Below are positions 10,741 to 21,269 of a stretch of 64,000 bases of DNA, piece by piece (the stretch's first letter is position 1; each line of letters opens with the position of its first letter). Made by a program: the position numbers and the translations under genes. Source of the DNA: Hydractinia symbiolongicarpus (taxonomy: Eukaryota; Cnidaria; Hydrozoa; Anthoathecata; Hydractiniidae); assembly GCF_029227915.1 (NCBI RefSeq), contig NC_079880.1, positions 16,946,001 through 17,010,000 on the forward strand, read 5' to 3'. The notes below the pieces were generated by a model. It made no database searches. It worked only from the letters and a program-made list of their open reading frames with translations, and was not told the DNA's origin.

Positions 10741-11484
10741 CTTTAAATCATTGGCTGTTGAGTAGCCAATCAGATTACCAGCTCATTCTTTATCGATTAA
10801 ACAGGGGCGGTAACAATAGTGAATTCACTTTCTATTGTTGGATGAAAGAAACTAAGCATTTTCAGTGGTTTTCGTACACCATGTGGAAATATATTCTTTG
10901 TCGCACGTTTTAATTGAATAGGTTTACAGGTCTTTTGAATTCTATTCTTCTTCGACTTTTCGAATACGTCGATTTTTACCGTCATATTTGGTTGATTTAT
11001 TTCTGCAAACTTTTGATAAATGATTCGATTTACCACAATTATAACATTTCTTACCAACAGCATAACACGTCTTTTGATGTAAAGTGTTCTCTACATTTAT
11101 AACAATACTTGTTGCTATGGTTACTACGATTTCGATTGTCGTTTCGTGTTTGCTGGGGTTTATAATGTTCGTTACTACGATAAACTTTGTTCACTTGTTC
11201 GTCTTCAGTTGAACTTGACGACGACTTTGATGTAGCAATTTCGGCTGCTTGTTTCTGCGATATTTCTAGATTCCGACTAATTTCTAATAGTTTTTCTAAC
11301 GTAAGATTTTCTTCTTGAAGTAATTTCTTCTTTAAACTTGTTTTTGTTCACTCACGCCAGATGCTGTTATGAATAATTCAAATTCTTCTAAGTATGATTG
11401 CCATTTCTTGCCTACATTTGTTGTGGCTGCTTTATCGATTGTAAACGGTTTCACGAAGGGTATATTTAGCATAAGCTTTGCCAT
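10741..11484 (-). pseudogene. Gypsy Gag, zinc knuckles and protease remnant
   Basis: An ATG at 11,484 begins MAKLMLNIPFVKPFTIDKA, the usual start of Gag in this Gypsy group, then LEEFELFITASGVS. The frame shifts near 11,345 and continues ENLTLEKLLEISRNLEISQK. A zinc-knuckle pair follows: CYKCREHFTSK, a second shift, then CYNCGKSNHLSKVC at ~11,045. Below 10,865 a piece resembling the end of the protease (NLIGYSTANDLKLL) leads to the RT deletion. At least three frame breaks are present. Confidence 0.75.
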
Positions 11485-12080
11485 CTTCTTCCCTCACAAA
11501 ATTCCCTCGCAAAGAAGAAAAGAGACGTGCATGCTTAACGTAAATCTTAACTAAATAAAATATGTCAGAGTCAATACAATAAAGTTCTTGGTGTATTATG
11601 CCGAATAAAGCATGTGCGACATAACACCTAAGAACTAGGGTGAATGTCTTAGTTCCCGTGGATAAAGTTATACAAGTTTTACATATCGCCTTCATGCAAG
11701 CACCACATAGCCTCCAGTAATTCATGTTTATGCAGTGTACTTTTGTTAAGTGGGACACTCAAGGCACGGAGGGAAAATGTACACTTAAGCGAATCTACTT
11801 ATAAGTAGAATTTTTACCAACGATAATAGAGAGAATCTTGCCCACGTATAATCCCCACATCCTCCAGAGCGCAGGTAATAAGTATTGAAAGGGGGTGTCT
11901 GCTGCGTGGACGTGCGTAATGATACCATGGTAACATAAGCAGTCAACAAATTGGCTACAAAGACACCATCTTCCTTCACAAAACAAACGTGATTCAAAAA
12001 GAGAACTATAATATAAAACAAAAACAAAAAAGTTATAAAACAAAGCCTTGGATAAAATTATTGAAAAGTAACAAACCGAA
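11485..12080. promoter_or_regulatory. Gypsy leader/LTR remnant and probable promoter of the doublecortin gene
   Basis: The interval separates the minus-strand Gag start (11,484) from the plus-strand doublecortin ATG (12,081), so it must hold the Gypsy 5' untranslated or LTR sequence and the host-gene promoter. A TATA-like stretch, TATAATATAAAA at 12,007-12,018, lies about 65 bases before the ATG. No LTR border or transcription start can be seen directly. Minus-strand ORFs here show no recognisable domain. Confidence 0.3.
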
Positions 12081-12334
12081 ATGTCAGCAGTGCCTGTGGT
12101 AACGATTTATAAAAATGGGGATCTACATTTCTTTGGAAAAAAGCTGGTAGTTAATGTGAAAAGAATTTCCACTTTTGATAATTTTCTGGATAAAGTGACT
12201 CAAGACACGCATGCAAGGGTTGCTATTCGAAGACTATGCACGCCTAACCATGGAAGTAGGGTTGTTAAGTTAGAACAGTTACAGAATGGAGGTATCTACG
12301 TTGCAGTGGGCCAAGAAAAGTTTAAAAGGCTGAA
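12081..12334 (+). CDS. Doublecortin-domain gene, exon 1 (first DC domain)
   Basis: The ATG at 12,081 opens a frame that is a whole doublecortin domain. The first strand is VVTIYKNGDLHFFGKKLVVN (YxNGD turn), the helix is STFDNFLDKVT, the central part is AIRRLCTPNHGSRVVKLEQL, and the end is QNGGIYVAVGQEKFKRL. That end matches the GGxYVAxGxExFKxL signature of the family. The frame would stop at once, but a strong donor, gtaagt, begins at 12,335 after two bases of a codon (phase 2). DC domains bind microtubules or tubulin in the known families (DCX, DCDC2, RP1). The C-terminal DC domain lies 28.5 kb away in exons that fit the same gene. The N-terminus MSAVP gives no sign of a missing upstream coding exon. 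Confidence 0.88.
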
Positions 12335-12339
12335 GTAAG

Positions 12340-13450
12340 TCAATTTTTTTCTACCAAAGTAACATTATCATTGGCTAGCTAGCTAGAGATTAAGCTGTTT
12401 TAACTAGCTATATTTCACTACATTAAGTTGGTCCATAGATCTTTTCAAATGTTTACATTTTTCGCGGTAAGTTCTTGTGGCTTTAGCAATCGCATGGCAG
12501 GCAAAAAAAGATGCAGGCGTTAGTTGAAGTGAGATCTTTCTCAGTCTGTTTCTTCACATGAAAGTATCGTTACGACTTTATATGAATATATGTCAATCAG
12601 AAGTTATCAATCTACACTCAATAATAATACTTTAAAGCCTCAACAATGTTTCTGTAGAAAGAAATGAGCTGAAAAACACCTTTCTTCAGCAACCTCCTGC
12701 ATCTTTTCACCTATCACGTAGTCAATAGAGCCAGAAGGGCTTACCTTGGAAATGTAGCTAGTTAGCTAGACATAAAAAAATCTATGGAAAAATTGATTTA
12801 ATTTATTATTTACATATATATATATGCTAGCTATACATCAATAAAAAAATTCAGCAATAATCCCTGTGCTGCAAAGGATTTTTTTGAGAAATTTGTTATA
12901 GCTAACTTGCTAGCTCTAGCTATTAGCTAGCTAGTTAATTTTTATTTCAGAAATTTTAGTAAATGTATATATAAATGTATATTTGCATAAGTTGTTTTAA
13001 ATTCAAACAACAGTCTTTTTATGTCAACAGGGCTTTTTATTGCACACGTCAGCACATTCTGCGTTTTGTTGGCTACTTCATTTAACTTGATTTTTTGTTT
13101 TACTGTAAACATCTAATAGAAACTATATAACAGAATAAAACTAATAGAAATTTGCATAATGCTTAACAGGCATCTTTTGTGTAATATTTCTGTCAGTTGT
13201 CCAGTGAATGCTGCATTTTTTTACTCATAAATTGTAAAATTTAAAAAACAACTCTTACAATTAAAAGAAATCCTATACAATAAAAAATGAAATTTTAATT
13301 AATAGCGGACCCACATGGACATTATTCAGTATTATATATATCAACGAAATAGTAAAATGTAGAATTTTGACGTTAAGTTTGTTGCTTCATTCAGAATTGA
13401 GTTGCTGGCAAATAAACGGGGGATACATAATATTACTGCATCATATGTTA
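12340..13450. other. Intronic, no gene or complete element seen
   Basis: AT-rich sequence with GCTAGCTAGCTAG clusters at ~12,377-12,410 and ~12,900-12,935. No coding signal or terminal repeat was recognised. Confidence 0.5.
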
Positions 13451-13454
13451 TTGG

Positions 13455-14345
13455 AAAATATGCTAAACTAGCTGAATTCCCGTGGAAGAATCCACTGAAT
13501 GTCTCCATGAAATGCATGTAAGGGATACCTAACAAAAACATGCAGCATGGTAATGTGAATTTTTAAACTTACAATCCAACATCTGCTCTTTGTCTCTTTT
13601 TATAACGGGACGGAAAAAAGAGAGAAAAAGCCCTGGAATTGAGGTTGCTCACAATCTGCATTACTTTATATATATTTATACCTGTTGAAACAAAACATTT
13701 GAAAATATAACCAGGTGCAACAAAAAAATAGAATAAAAATGCCAAATGTTGAAGTTGTCTAACAGCTGGTACGTAAAAAGCGAAATCTGCCAATACTATA
13801 TACATGCTTTGCCATGCCAGAAGTACACCAGGGAAAAAAGTATATCAGACATTAAAAAAAATCAAACATATTTCACCAAGTCATACAAAAAAGGTTATTA
13901 CAAAATTTCCACACGGTACAGTTTGTAACCATCATAACAAAATCAGATATTCAGTCTATTACATACAGCAACACTTTTAATGTTATAAGAAATCAAGAGT
14001 TATCAACTCATAAAACAGAAAAATAAAAACTTGAATCATTTTCGTTTATTGTATATCTACCACAATATTTCAATCCAAAATATTAAAGGAACTGTTTGCC
14101 TAACAGACCCAAACCTTTAATCAAGAAAATCTTATGTATATCAAGAAAACAGCACAAGCATGCTGTGCATGATAATGCAATGTTTTCGAATTTAAGAATC
14201 GAATATATTTCAAAAGATTGTAACGAAACAGATGTAAACATCGATTTAAGTTTTCTCACATTTATGTTTAGAATAACGATAAAAATACTGACTCACCACA
14301 CTCTGTAGGAGTTCTCTGTAAGAACGGAAAAATTACTTTTTATGG
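13455..14345 (+). repeat. Family-alpha repeat, hairpin-headed copy
   Basis: It begins CTAGCTGAATTCCCGTGG with the hairpin GTGGA/AGAA/TCCAC at 13,482-13,495. It continues through GTCTCTTTTTATAACGGGA, GGTTGCTCACAATCTGCATT and CAATATTTCAATCCAAAA to AGAACGGAAAAATTAC. The same order is seen at 58,440-59,240 on the plus strand and in reverse at 29,110-28,330. Small ORFs on either strand are not shared between copies. Confidence 0.85.
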
Positions 14346-14349
14346 CTAA

Positions 14350-15020
14350 TATAAACTAGTCAATTCGAGCTGTGGAAAAATCTACTTAGGACAATGGAAA
14401 AATAGATTGTTTTAAGTCTTTTGCTGACGTCAGCAGTGCATAACTAAAAAAAATTGGCGAATTTTGTTTATCCGTTTCATGTAATGTGCAGAGCCTGAAA
14501 CGCTGATAAAAAAATGTAGTATAGTATCATGTCCATTTGATGACCAGTTAAGAAGATGTGAAGGTTTTAAAATTTTGTTGACGCCAGCTAAGTACCTACC
14601 ACCAAAAGCCCAAAAAATCTTTCTTTAGAAATTTGTATACCCATTGCCTTCATTGCATAGATCTTGAAACGCTGATTAATAAAATAGAGGATCATGTACT
14701 TATGGCGAACGGTTAAAGAGATATTGGGGTTTAAAGGTTTTTCAATGACCTCATCAACCCATCTATTCCGAAACGGATTAGGACAACCAGGTTTGCAAAA
14801 CTTAACCAATTTGGTCCCAGGTTGCCCTAGTTACCCATGTGGTGAAATATGACTGACGTTACTGCCTCGTTTCATTATCAAATGTATTGACGTTGCGCCG
14901 TAATGTCAGAAAGATTACAAAATTAGACATAAATTTTTCCGCGACATCAAAAAAAATAAAGATATCCACTTTGGCGGTCACAGACGGACAAAACTATCGT
15001 ATTAATATATAAATTCTTCT
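14350..15020 (+). repeat. Hairpin-headed repeat with TGACGTCA motif (family beta), copy 1
   Basis: It starts after AACTAGTCAATTCGAG with GTGGA/AAAA/TCTAC at 14,372-14,385. It holds a TGACGTCA at 14,425, then two diverged ~160-base sub-repeats with ATTTGTATAC, CATAGATCTTGAAACGCTG and GAACGGTTAAAGAGATATT. The last part (CCGAAACGGATTAGGACAACC, CCTAGTTACCCATG) and a 3' end TCACAGACGGACAAAACTATCG then TATTAATATATAA match copies at 60.5-61.1 and 63.5-64 kb. Non-coding. Confidence 0.82.
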
Positions 15021-15424
15021 TTAGTATATATATACACGCTGTTTTAAACCTGCTGAAGATTCCTTGGTCTTGTTTGGAGGTTTTTGAACTGTGAAATCAA
15101 CATGTTCAGTCTGCATATGATTGTAAAGCTGTTGGAAATCTGTAGGGCTGAGTGCATCATCATCCAACTTGTTTTGGGACTCATTAATCTCATTTTGGTC
15201 ATTGTCGATTCAGAGCTGTTTAGCTTCATTCTTTGTCTTTTACTTCGGGTCATAACTGCATACGGCTTTGCAGCAGAGAACTCAGGTTTCAATGTCTCTT
15301 TGAACCTAGCTACTGATGTGTCTTCTGTAGTTCTAGATTCTGGCATGGCATAAGAAGGTTGCTGTTCTCCGTCGGCTTGATGGGTCGTCTTCTTTTTGGA
15401 CAGTGTACAATTACTTCACCTTGC

Positions 15425-16223
15425 TTAATGTCTTTGACTGTGTTCCCAATACGCTCTTATTTTTCCAGGTCCACCACGTTCCACTATGCTCTTGATCAAA
15501 ACTCTCTCTCCAATCTCAAGTTGTCCAGATTGATGCTGACGACCCTGTTTCTTTCTTGCAGCAGCCTTTCTTATCTTGGTACTCGCTCTAGCAATCTTTT
15601 TTGCTTCATTCATTTGCCGCTGCCAGTGGATCTCTTTTATTATCATCATCTATTGAAAAGTCCAATGGTAATTTAGGATGATGACCAAACATCAGGAAAT
15701 GTGGTGCATAGCCTGTTGTGTCATGGTAGGTGCAGTTGTATGCAAAAATAACCTTGCTTAAGCTTGTGTGCCACAACTCCACCAAGTGTTCTCAGCATCT
15801 GTAACAGCGTCCTGTTCATCCTCTCCACAAGACCTTTAGTTTGTAGGTGGTAAGGAGTGGTTTGGCTTTTTTGTACACCAGATAGTTGGTGTAGTTCGGT
15901 GAACAACTGATTTTCGAATTCTTGTCCTTGATCATGCAGAGTTTTGATGGTAATCCAAATCGTAGAATGTATTCTCCACATAAGTGCTTTGCTGCTGTTG
16001 CAGCACTCCTATTATGTGCTGGATAGGCTTGGTAATATTGTGTAAAGTGGTCCATGATGACCAGAATGTATTTGTATCCACCGCTACTGGTTTCCAAATG
16101 GAGATAATCCATCACAATTAGTTCCATAGGTAACAATGAGATGATACTTTGTAGCGGCGCAGGCGGTTCCCTCATTGATTTCCTTTGGAAAATACATGGA
16201 CACCTGTGTCTGGTAAATTTCAC
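15425..16223 (-). pseudogene. Gypsy integrase core and C-terminal domain
   Basis: The minus strand contains ELIVMDYLHLETSSGGYKY (first catalytic Asp), LVIMDHFTQYYQAYPAHN and [11 protein letters not shown], a frameshift, then [13 protein letters not shown] (second Asp) and a [20 protein letters not shown] block (catalytic Glu). Another frame gives the C-terminal IGERVLIKSIVERGGPGKIR, a chromatin-side beta domain. Sequence down to 15,044 encodes a polar tail (ALSPTDFQQL... KPPNKT). At least two frame breaks separate the parts. Confidence 0.88.
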
Positions 16224-16612
16224 GGATATCTTTATACATTCCAGACCAGTAAGCTCTGTCTTGCTAACTCGATCACTTGATGAGCACCAAGGTGGCCCAT
16301 GTCAACATCTAGGTGTTGGTATACAAGAGGATTTAAGATCCTTGGAAGAACTATCTGGGTAATGTCGGCAGTTTTTCACCTAAGTCGACCTTTGTCAGTA
16401 AGAAAATATTTCCTTCTGTCTCGCAACATAATACGAACAATGAGTGAGTGTGATCTTATCTTTAGGGACATCAGCGCTATTCTTCAGTACATTTATCATC
16501 ACCGTAATATAAGGGTCTTTTTGTTAAAGCTCGACCATTTTAGCAGTTGGAATGTTATCTTCTTTGCCACACATCAACAGTTCATAGGTAGCTAGGTTAA
16601 CAGCACCTAATC

Positions 16613-17334
16613 CTACCCTCCCATGCTTGAAGGCATCTTGTGAAAGTTGTTCCATATAATCAGCAGCATATCTCTTAATATCCAAGGGCAACCAGGAAAG
16701 GCAATCAGCAGCACGATTATTAATACCAGGTCTATACCGACACTAAAGTTGAACTCTAAGCTCGAACAGCCATCTTTGTCCATTAGCATTGAACTTGATT
16801 GATTCCAGTACGTACAGCAGTGAATTATTATCAGTAAATGATCTGCATAGGCTAAATAATCGCTTAATTTCTCTGTGATTTCCCACTTCAGGCCCAAAAA
16901 TTCTAGCTTACTGCTGTGATACTTGGTTCTGCTGCCGTAACCTATTACACACGTCTTGCAGTGTTGTTTCTGATAAAGAATGCAACCAAGTACCAGTCCA
17001 CTAGCATCTACATGTAGAAATAACATCATCAAAACCAAAATTGGTGATTGTGTCACAATGTCAATCAGGGCATTCATTGAAGCTTGGTGAATACCAGTTC
17101 AAACTATTGGTGTTTTTGATCGACCCTGACCAGAATTTTTGTTAGTAGTATTGCGAGTGGTATTTTTTTTCGATGGAATCACAATCCAATCAGATAGCGG
17201 TTTGGCTATTTTGACAAATTCTTGTACATGATGATAGCCCAGCAGACCAAGTATTTGTTGCACTTTTGCTATTTGTTTGTGGTTATCTACTTTTCAATGT
17301 GGTAAGTGACGAATCGTCCATTTAGTAACCATCC
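16613..17334 (-). pseudogene. Gypsy RT connection and RNase H remnant
   Basis: QILGLLGYHHVQEFVKIAKP (~17,250) is the RT thumb/connection block that follows the lost segment. LFLHVDASGLVLGCILYQ (~16,990) is the RNase H start with its first Asp. SKLEFLGLKWEITEKLSDYL (~16,885) carries the Glu. The NNSLLYV-like strand with the last Asp is frameshifted at ~16,830. Confidence 0.82.
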
Positions 17335-17373
17335 TTGCTCACAATTCTTCCTATTAGGAAGAATTGTGAGCAA
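17335..17373. repeat. Perfect 17-bp inverted repeat (hairpin) at an insertion edge
   Basis: TTGCTCACAATTCTTCC is followed by TATTA and its exact reverse complement. It lies where the Gypsy RT frame is interrupted, so it probably marks the end of the inserted DNA or a rearrangement made on insertion. It could act as a transcription-stop-like or fold-back structure, but nothing shows function. Confidence 0.8.
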
Positions 17374-17835
17374 TTGTGAGTAGATCGTTTAAAAATTATA
17401 AAAACGGGACCGTAGGAAGCTAAAACATCGCTGTAGATTGTTTGAAAATCATAAAAACGGGATCGTAGGAACATTCCATTTTCATTCAATGGAAGTGAGA
17501 AAGGAATGTCTAAAAATAGTTTTAAGGAGTTAATTTATCACGTTTTTTATTGTTTTTTAATTGTTTTAGGAGAACAATTCGCTTCAGAAATTCGTTTCAA
17601 AAGTTTTTCTGCATTTGTTTCAAAATAGTTTCGGAATCGTTTCCCATTCGTATCCCATTCGTATCCCCTTCGCTTCCACTTCGTATCATTTGTAAGCTTA
17701 AAGTTTATAATTAAATTCAATCGTTTCATCGTCATTTCATAAAATGATCTATGAACGATTTAAAAAAATGATGATACGATCTTGAAACGATCATAATCGT
17801 TTCAATTCTTATAAAATGTGAAACGTTTGTGGAGA
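17374..17835. repeat. Foreign ~0.46-kb insertion with internal repeats inside the Gypsy RT
   Basis: Gypsy coding is recognisable on both sides (GIKLNPRKCEMF above 17,840 and the VDNHKQIAKVQQ block below 17,335) but not here. Two copies of a ~35-base unit containing AAAAACGGGACCGTAGGAA / AAAAACGGGATCGTAGGAA lie at ~17,385-17,470. A run of ATTCGTATCCC-like units lies at ~17,640-17,690, and GAAACGATT/AATCGTTTC inverted pieces follow to 17,810. I cannot assign it to a known transposon; no clear terminal repeat or target duplication was found. Confidence 0.55.
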
Positions 17836-17839
17836 CGGT

Positions 17840-18470
17840 CCCTATGTATTTACTTTATTCTTGAACATTTCACATTTCCTCGGGTTCAATTTGATACCTT
17901 TTGCTAACAGTTGTTGTAACACATTTCTAATGTGCTCGATGTGCTGGGCAAAACCTCCAGAGTAAACGATAACATCATCTAGATAAGGAAGGGCATATTC
18001 ATTGCAATGTCCTCAAATGTCTGTTCCATGTACCTTTGAAATCCTGCAGGCACATTCATCAATCCAAAGGGTATTCTGACCCACTCAAACAATCCCCATG
18101 GGGTCACAAACGCCATTTTCTCCTTGCTTTTTTTTGTCAGGTATCCTTTGTAGTAGGCACGCGTCTGATCAAGTTCTGAGAACCATTGACTCCCACCAAG
18201 GTTATCAAAGGCTGTTTGAATACGTGGTAATGGTTGTTTGTCTGCAATGGTTTTCTTATTCAGTACCCTGAAGTCGCAACATAATCGTATGGATCCATCT
18301 TTTTTTCTTACTATCAGTACAGGTGATGACCAAGCAGATTTTGATTTTTCAATCCATCCGTGGATCATGGACGATTCAGTAAATCTTGTAAATGTTGTTT
18401 CACATCGTTGTACAAGAAGCGTGGTACTGAATTGTAGTTTCTCTGCACCTGAAATTTATTTGTTGTTAGG
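17840..18470 (-). pseudogene. Gypsy reverse transcriptase (fingers and palm)
   Basis: The minus strand encodes WIEKSKSAWSSPVLIVRKK, then DGSIRLCCDFRVLNKKT, DQTRAYYKGYL (the first catalytic Asp block is altered from the usual D-x-x-x-GY order), FVTPWGLFEWVRIPFGL and FQRYMEQTF. After a frameshift come YLDDVIVYSGGFAQHIEHI (catalytic YxDD) and LLAKGIKLNPRKCEMF. It then meets inserted DNA at ~17,830. The stop that ends the open stretch at 17,979 and the shift show that the copy is dead. Confidence 0.88.
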
Positions 18471-18480
18471 ATGTCTATCT

Positions 18481-19228
18481 TAAGGTTTGTAGCACATCCT
18501 ATGTCGTTTTCATCTTTTGCAAATGCATGTCTTTATTCCAACACCATCTTCACCCCTATTTTCCATTGGCTGTCCGACAAGGTCTCCAGATCTTTTCTCT
18601 TTAACTGTTAATGATATTTTTGGTGGTCTTCCTGTATACTGGCATGGATTTTAACCGACTCAACCCCCTGGATACTGGCGTCGATTTTAACCAATTCAAC
18701 CCTGGTGGTTAAGACTGGTTCACTCTCCAAATTCCTAATATGGCTATCTTTTGTATCTAAATCTTGCTCTTCTTTTGCGAAGGCTATGCTATATAAGGCT
18801 ATGCTGATCTTAAATATAGTTCTATTTTAACGACTGGCCGAATCTTAAATTGTAAATTATATTTACTGACTTAAACTGTTATCTCCTACACTGTTGAATC
18901 TTGTTCATGATGGTTGTGATGTCATTTTTTTAGACATGTTCATGAGATTGTTGTTTAAATGTCATTCTGGGAATGAAAACTTGATATAGTAACATTTACT
19001 TCTTTGAAAGATGAAAAATTGATCCTATTAAATATATTGTTGTTATTATTTTAATTATTCTAAAATAATATTTAATAAAAACAATAATCAGGCAAGGTAG
19101 TTTTGAGCAATGCAAGAGACAAATACACGCTTGTGTGACTATGCGAGTTCATGGTGCTAAAATCACTGGTCACTTTCTTATGGCTCATGCATTTTGTCCC
19201 CAAAGCGTGGCATTATGCTAAAATTTAC
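18481..19228. other. Probable upstream remnant of the second Gypsy element, with a 36-bp duplication
   Basis: Two direct copies of ATACTGGC..GATTTTAACC..TCAACCC, 36 bp apart, start at 18,636 and 18,672. Read on the minus strand they are in frame (VKIDASIQ / VKIHASIQ), as expected for a small duplication inside a polyprotein linker. The remainder is AT-rich with no domain seen. Confidence 0.4.
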
Positions 19229-19230
19229 TA

Positions 19231-19400
19231 CAGTACTGTGAAAAGGTTTGTTAACATCGTGGTTCGTGTTTATTTCATGTTACGCACGAACCACCATAGC
19301 CCACGATACGTATTTTTTTAAAAATCGTGGACCTCACGATCATGTTTCGTGGACTACACGAACAAAAATTAAATATTACATCGTGGCTTCCACGATAGAT
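19231..19400. repeat. Left subterminal array of TCGTGG/CCACGA motifs in the Tc1-like element
   Basis: Within 170 bases there are repeated half-sites in both orientations: ATCGTGGTTCGTG, CACGAACCACC, CCCACGATA, ATCGTGGACCTCACGATC, TTCGTGGACTACACGAA and ATCGTGGCTTCCACGAT. Several form small palindromes. They look like multiple transposase-binding sites. Confidence 0.75.
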
Positions 19401-20303
19401 AACTTCTATTGTAAAACAACAAAGACCGTATTAGTTTATCAATTAAATTAAAAACCGACGGCAAAAAAATAAATTAACATTTTTTTGTTTTAATTCGTTG
19501 TTATAAGGCTAGCTATATAAAAGATTTTAATCCTTCGTGAATCAAGCGCCGTCCATAGGGTATTAAATAAAACTGTAAAATTTTAAATAATTCTTTCACA
19601 AATTTATTTCTATTTTTTTTTTAAAAACGCATCTCTGTTCTAAAGGTTGTTTCATTTTAGTGTTACTCATCGTCACAAGCATGGTATATACAATCAAGCG
19701 ACTTTATTTCATGAATTTAAATTTTAAGGTCAAATGAAAAAAAAATTTATACGACTATACGTTCTTATAACAATACGGAAGTTTTTACGCAGAATATCCA
19801 CTTCTTTTCCCATGGTTGCGCTTCAAAAAATATGAAAGTCAAGATACTTGTTCTTACGGTTTTTAAACATATATACCTTACTGTCGCTAACGCTTTATTA
19901 CTTGGTGAAACAGGTCTAATATTATCTGGCCATTTCTGGTTATTATACATTTTTTTTAAAAGAGCGAGGTTAGTATTTTTTTTACACTTTCTTTTTCCAC
20001 GCCAGGGCTTCAACCCTGGGGGCGAGTTGATTTTTTTAAAGTTTTTTATAAGAGTTTTTTTGTAACCCTTTCTCAGCCTTAAATTTCCTTATTTGTTTTC
20101 TTCCAAAATATTAAAATTTTTAATTAGATTGTTAAAATTATACTATTAAAAATCTGTTCGTAAAAAGTAAAATCATAGATTCAGAAATAAAGTCGCATTG
20201 AACTGCTGATCACGTTCTTATGAACTATTTTTTTATAACAACAAAATACCTGCATCATGTTTTACGTTCATAAAAAGTCCACGTGGCTTCTGTTATTGAA
20301 TAA

Positions 20304-20660
20304 TTAATTATTAATGATGTGAAGTTTCGAAGCATTTTCTGTACAAATAAAATAGACAAAAATGACTTTTTGATCATTTTCATAGCATTTGTCAATAAAA
20401 TTATGATGATCTAATGTAAGTTTTCTTTTTCGACCACTCTTTCGTTTTGGCGCTAGCGATTTCGTTTCATTAAATCTTCGAACAATTTTTGATATTGTTT
20501 GCCGTGAAATCTTTTTGCCATCTTCCTCTTCAATAATTTTGCTAATCTGCGTATAGGTCATTCTTTTTTGTTTAAGATTTATTATTCGCTGTCTGAAATA
20601 TTTTGAAAGCACCATGTCTTGATTTGTAAATTGTATAAATGGTTTCGCCAAACAGAGCAT
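20304..20660 (-). CDS. Transposase N-terminal DNA-binding domain only
   Basis: This 118-residue frame contains a Tc1-type paired helix-turn-helix. The first part is LSKYFRQRIINLKQKRMTYT, the recognition part is KISRQTISKIVRRFNET, and then comes the basic GRKRKLT hook typical of these transposases. It ends after YENDQK, where a normal transposase would enter the second DNA-binding half and the DDE/D catalytic domain. No catalytic motif is readable below 20,300 on this strand. The piece sits in the middle of the element at 19,231-21,269. It could be a dead remnant or a small protein that still binds the element's ends; the open frame argues mildly for the second. Confidence 0.7.
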   Translation of the reverse strand: MLCLAKPFIQFTNQDMVLSKYFRQRIINLKQKRMTYTQISKIIEEEDGKKISRQTISKIVRRFNETKSLAPKRKSGRKRKLTLDHHNFIDKCYENDQKVIFVYFICTENASKLHIINN

Positions 20661-21084
20661 CCATATTTAACTTTTTTTTTCAAAGAGAAACTAATTGCTC
20701 AGCTGACTTTTAAAGACGCCGACAAAATTAGAGAAAGATACATCGGCAAAATAGATAAGACATAAAAGAAAGAAAAACTCGATGACCAAATACGCTTTTA
20801 AAATCTACTTTAATTTAAGACTGTTAAATATTTTGCATATATTTTCGGTTCAACGTTTTCTTGAACAGAGTTCTTTTGGCAAAAAAATATCGGCAAAACA
20901 ATGAGATGTGTTTGAGACGGGCGTTATTAAAGTTTTAAAAACTGAAATTAAATTATGGTCAGACAAATTTAACTTTTCTTTACAAAATAACATTTTGTAC
21001 AAAACATTTAATTGCGTCCGTTCGTTAAACTCAATAAAACAAATTACCGACGCTTTTGAAAAGAAAACAAATTAAATCTATATA

Positions 21085-21269
21085 AATCGTGGAGCTCGCG
21101 AAAAAGATCGTGGGACACACGATCCTTCGTGGAGATAATTATATTAGCGTGGTGGCCACGATAGAATGTTTGAATATTTGTTATACACGAAGACCACGAT
21201 TTTATCGTGGTTCGTGTGCACCACGCTCGTTACACGAACACGATGTTAACAAACCTTTTCACAGTACTG
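21085..21269. repeat. Right subterminal array of TCGTGG/CCACGA motifs in the Tc1-like element
   Basis: The mirror of the left array: ATCGTGGAGCTCGCGA, GATCGTGGGACACACGATCC, TTCGTGGAG, GCGTGGTGGCCACGAT, ACACGAAGACCACGAT, ATCGTGGTTCGTGTGCACCA and TACACGAACACGATG, ending in the terminal repeat. The arrays are related but not simple copies of each other. Confidence 0.75.

Larger units (their letters stand above)
8720..11484 (-). mobile_element. Ty3/Gypsy-type retrotransposon, decayed and internally deleted
   Basis: On the minus strand the order is Gag (11,484 down), zinc knuckle (~11,090-11,020), protease end (~10,860-10,740), RT palm and RNase H (10,724-9912), then integrase (9714-8735). This is the Ty3/Gypsy order. 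Frames are broken in several places and the front of the RT is missing. The 3' end of the integrase frame stops at the Harbinger relic, so the right part and 3' LTR are gone. A 5' LTR should lie above 11,490, but I cannot fix its limits. Confidence 0.85.
15044..18480 (-). mobile_element. Second Ty3/Gypsy retrotransposon, decayed, with a ~0.5-kb insertion
   Basis: On the minus strand the order is RT (18,470-17,840), a foreign insertion (~17,830-17,340), RT connection and RNase H (~17,335-16,613), then integrase core and C-terminus (~16,223-15,425) and a tail to 15,044. The pieces belong to one Gypsy polyprotein but frames change many times. Sequence above 18,480 probably continues into the protease/Gag side but is not recognisable. 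No LTR was identified. Confidence 0.85.
19231..21269. mobile_element. Tc1/mariner-like transposon with complete ends and TA target duplication
   Basis: The left end CAGTACTGTGAAAAGGTTTG TTAACATCGTGG at 19,231 is matched by its reverse complement ending at 21,269, with TA on both sides (19,229-19,230 and 21,270-21,271). TA duplication and a CAGT start are typical of Tc1 elements. The element is 2,039 bp, longer than a simple MITE, but codes only for the N-terminal DNA-binding part of a transposase. It is probably non-autonomous, mobilised in the past by a full transposase elsewhere. Confidence 0.88.

Noticed and set aside
11785-12043. Two overlapping ~80-residue minus-strand ORFs before the doublecortin exon
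   Set aside because: Hydrophobic low-complexity frames with no motif; likely chance in the promoter/LTR region.
19765-20065. Overlapping ORFs on both strands in the Tc1-like element
   Set aside because: Considered as catalytic transposase remnants, but no DDE/D motif can be read.
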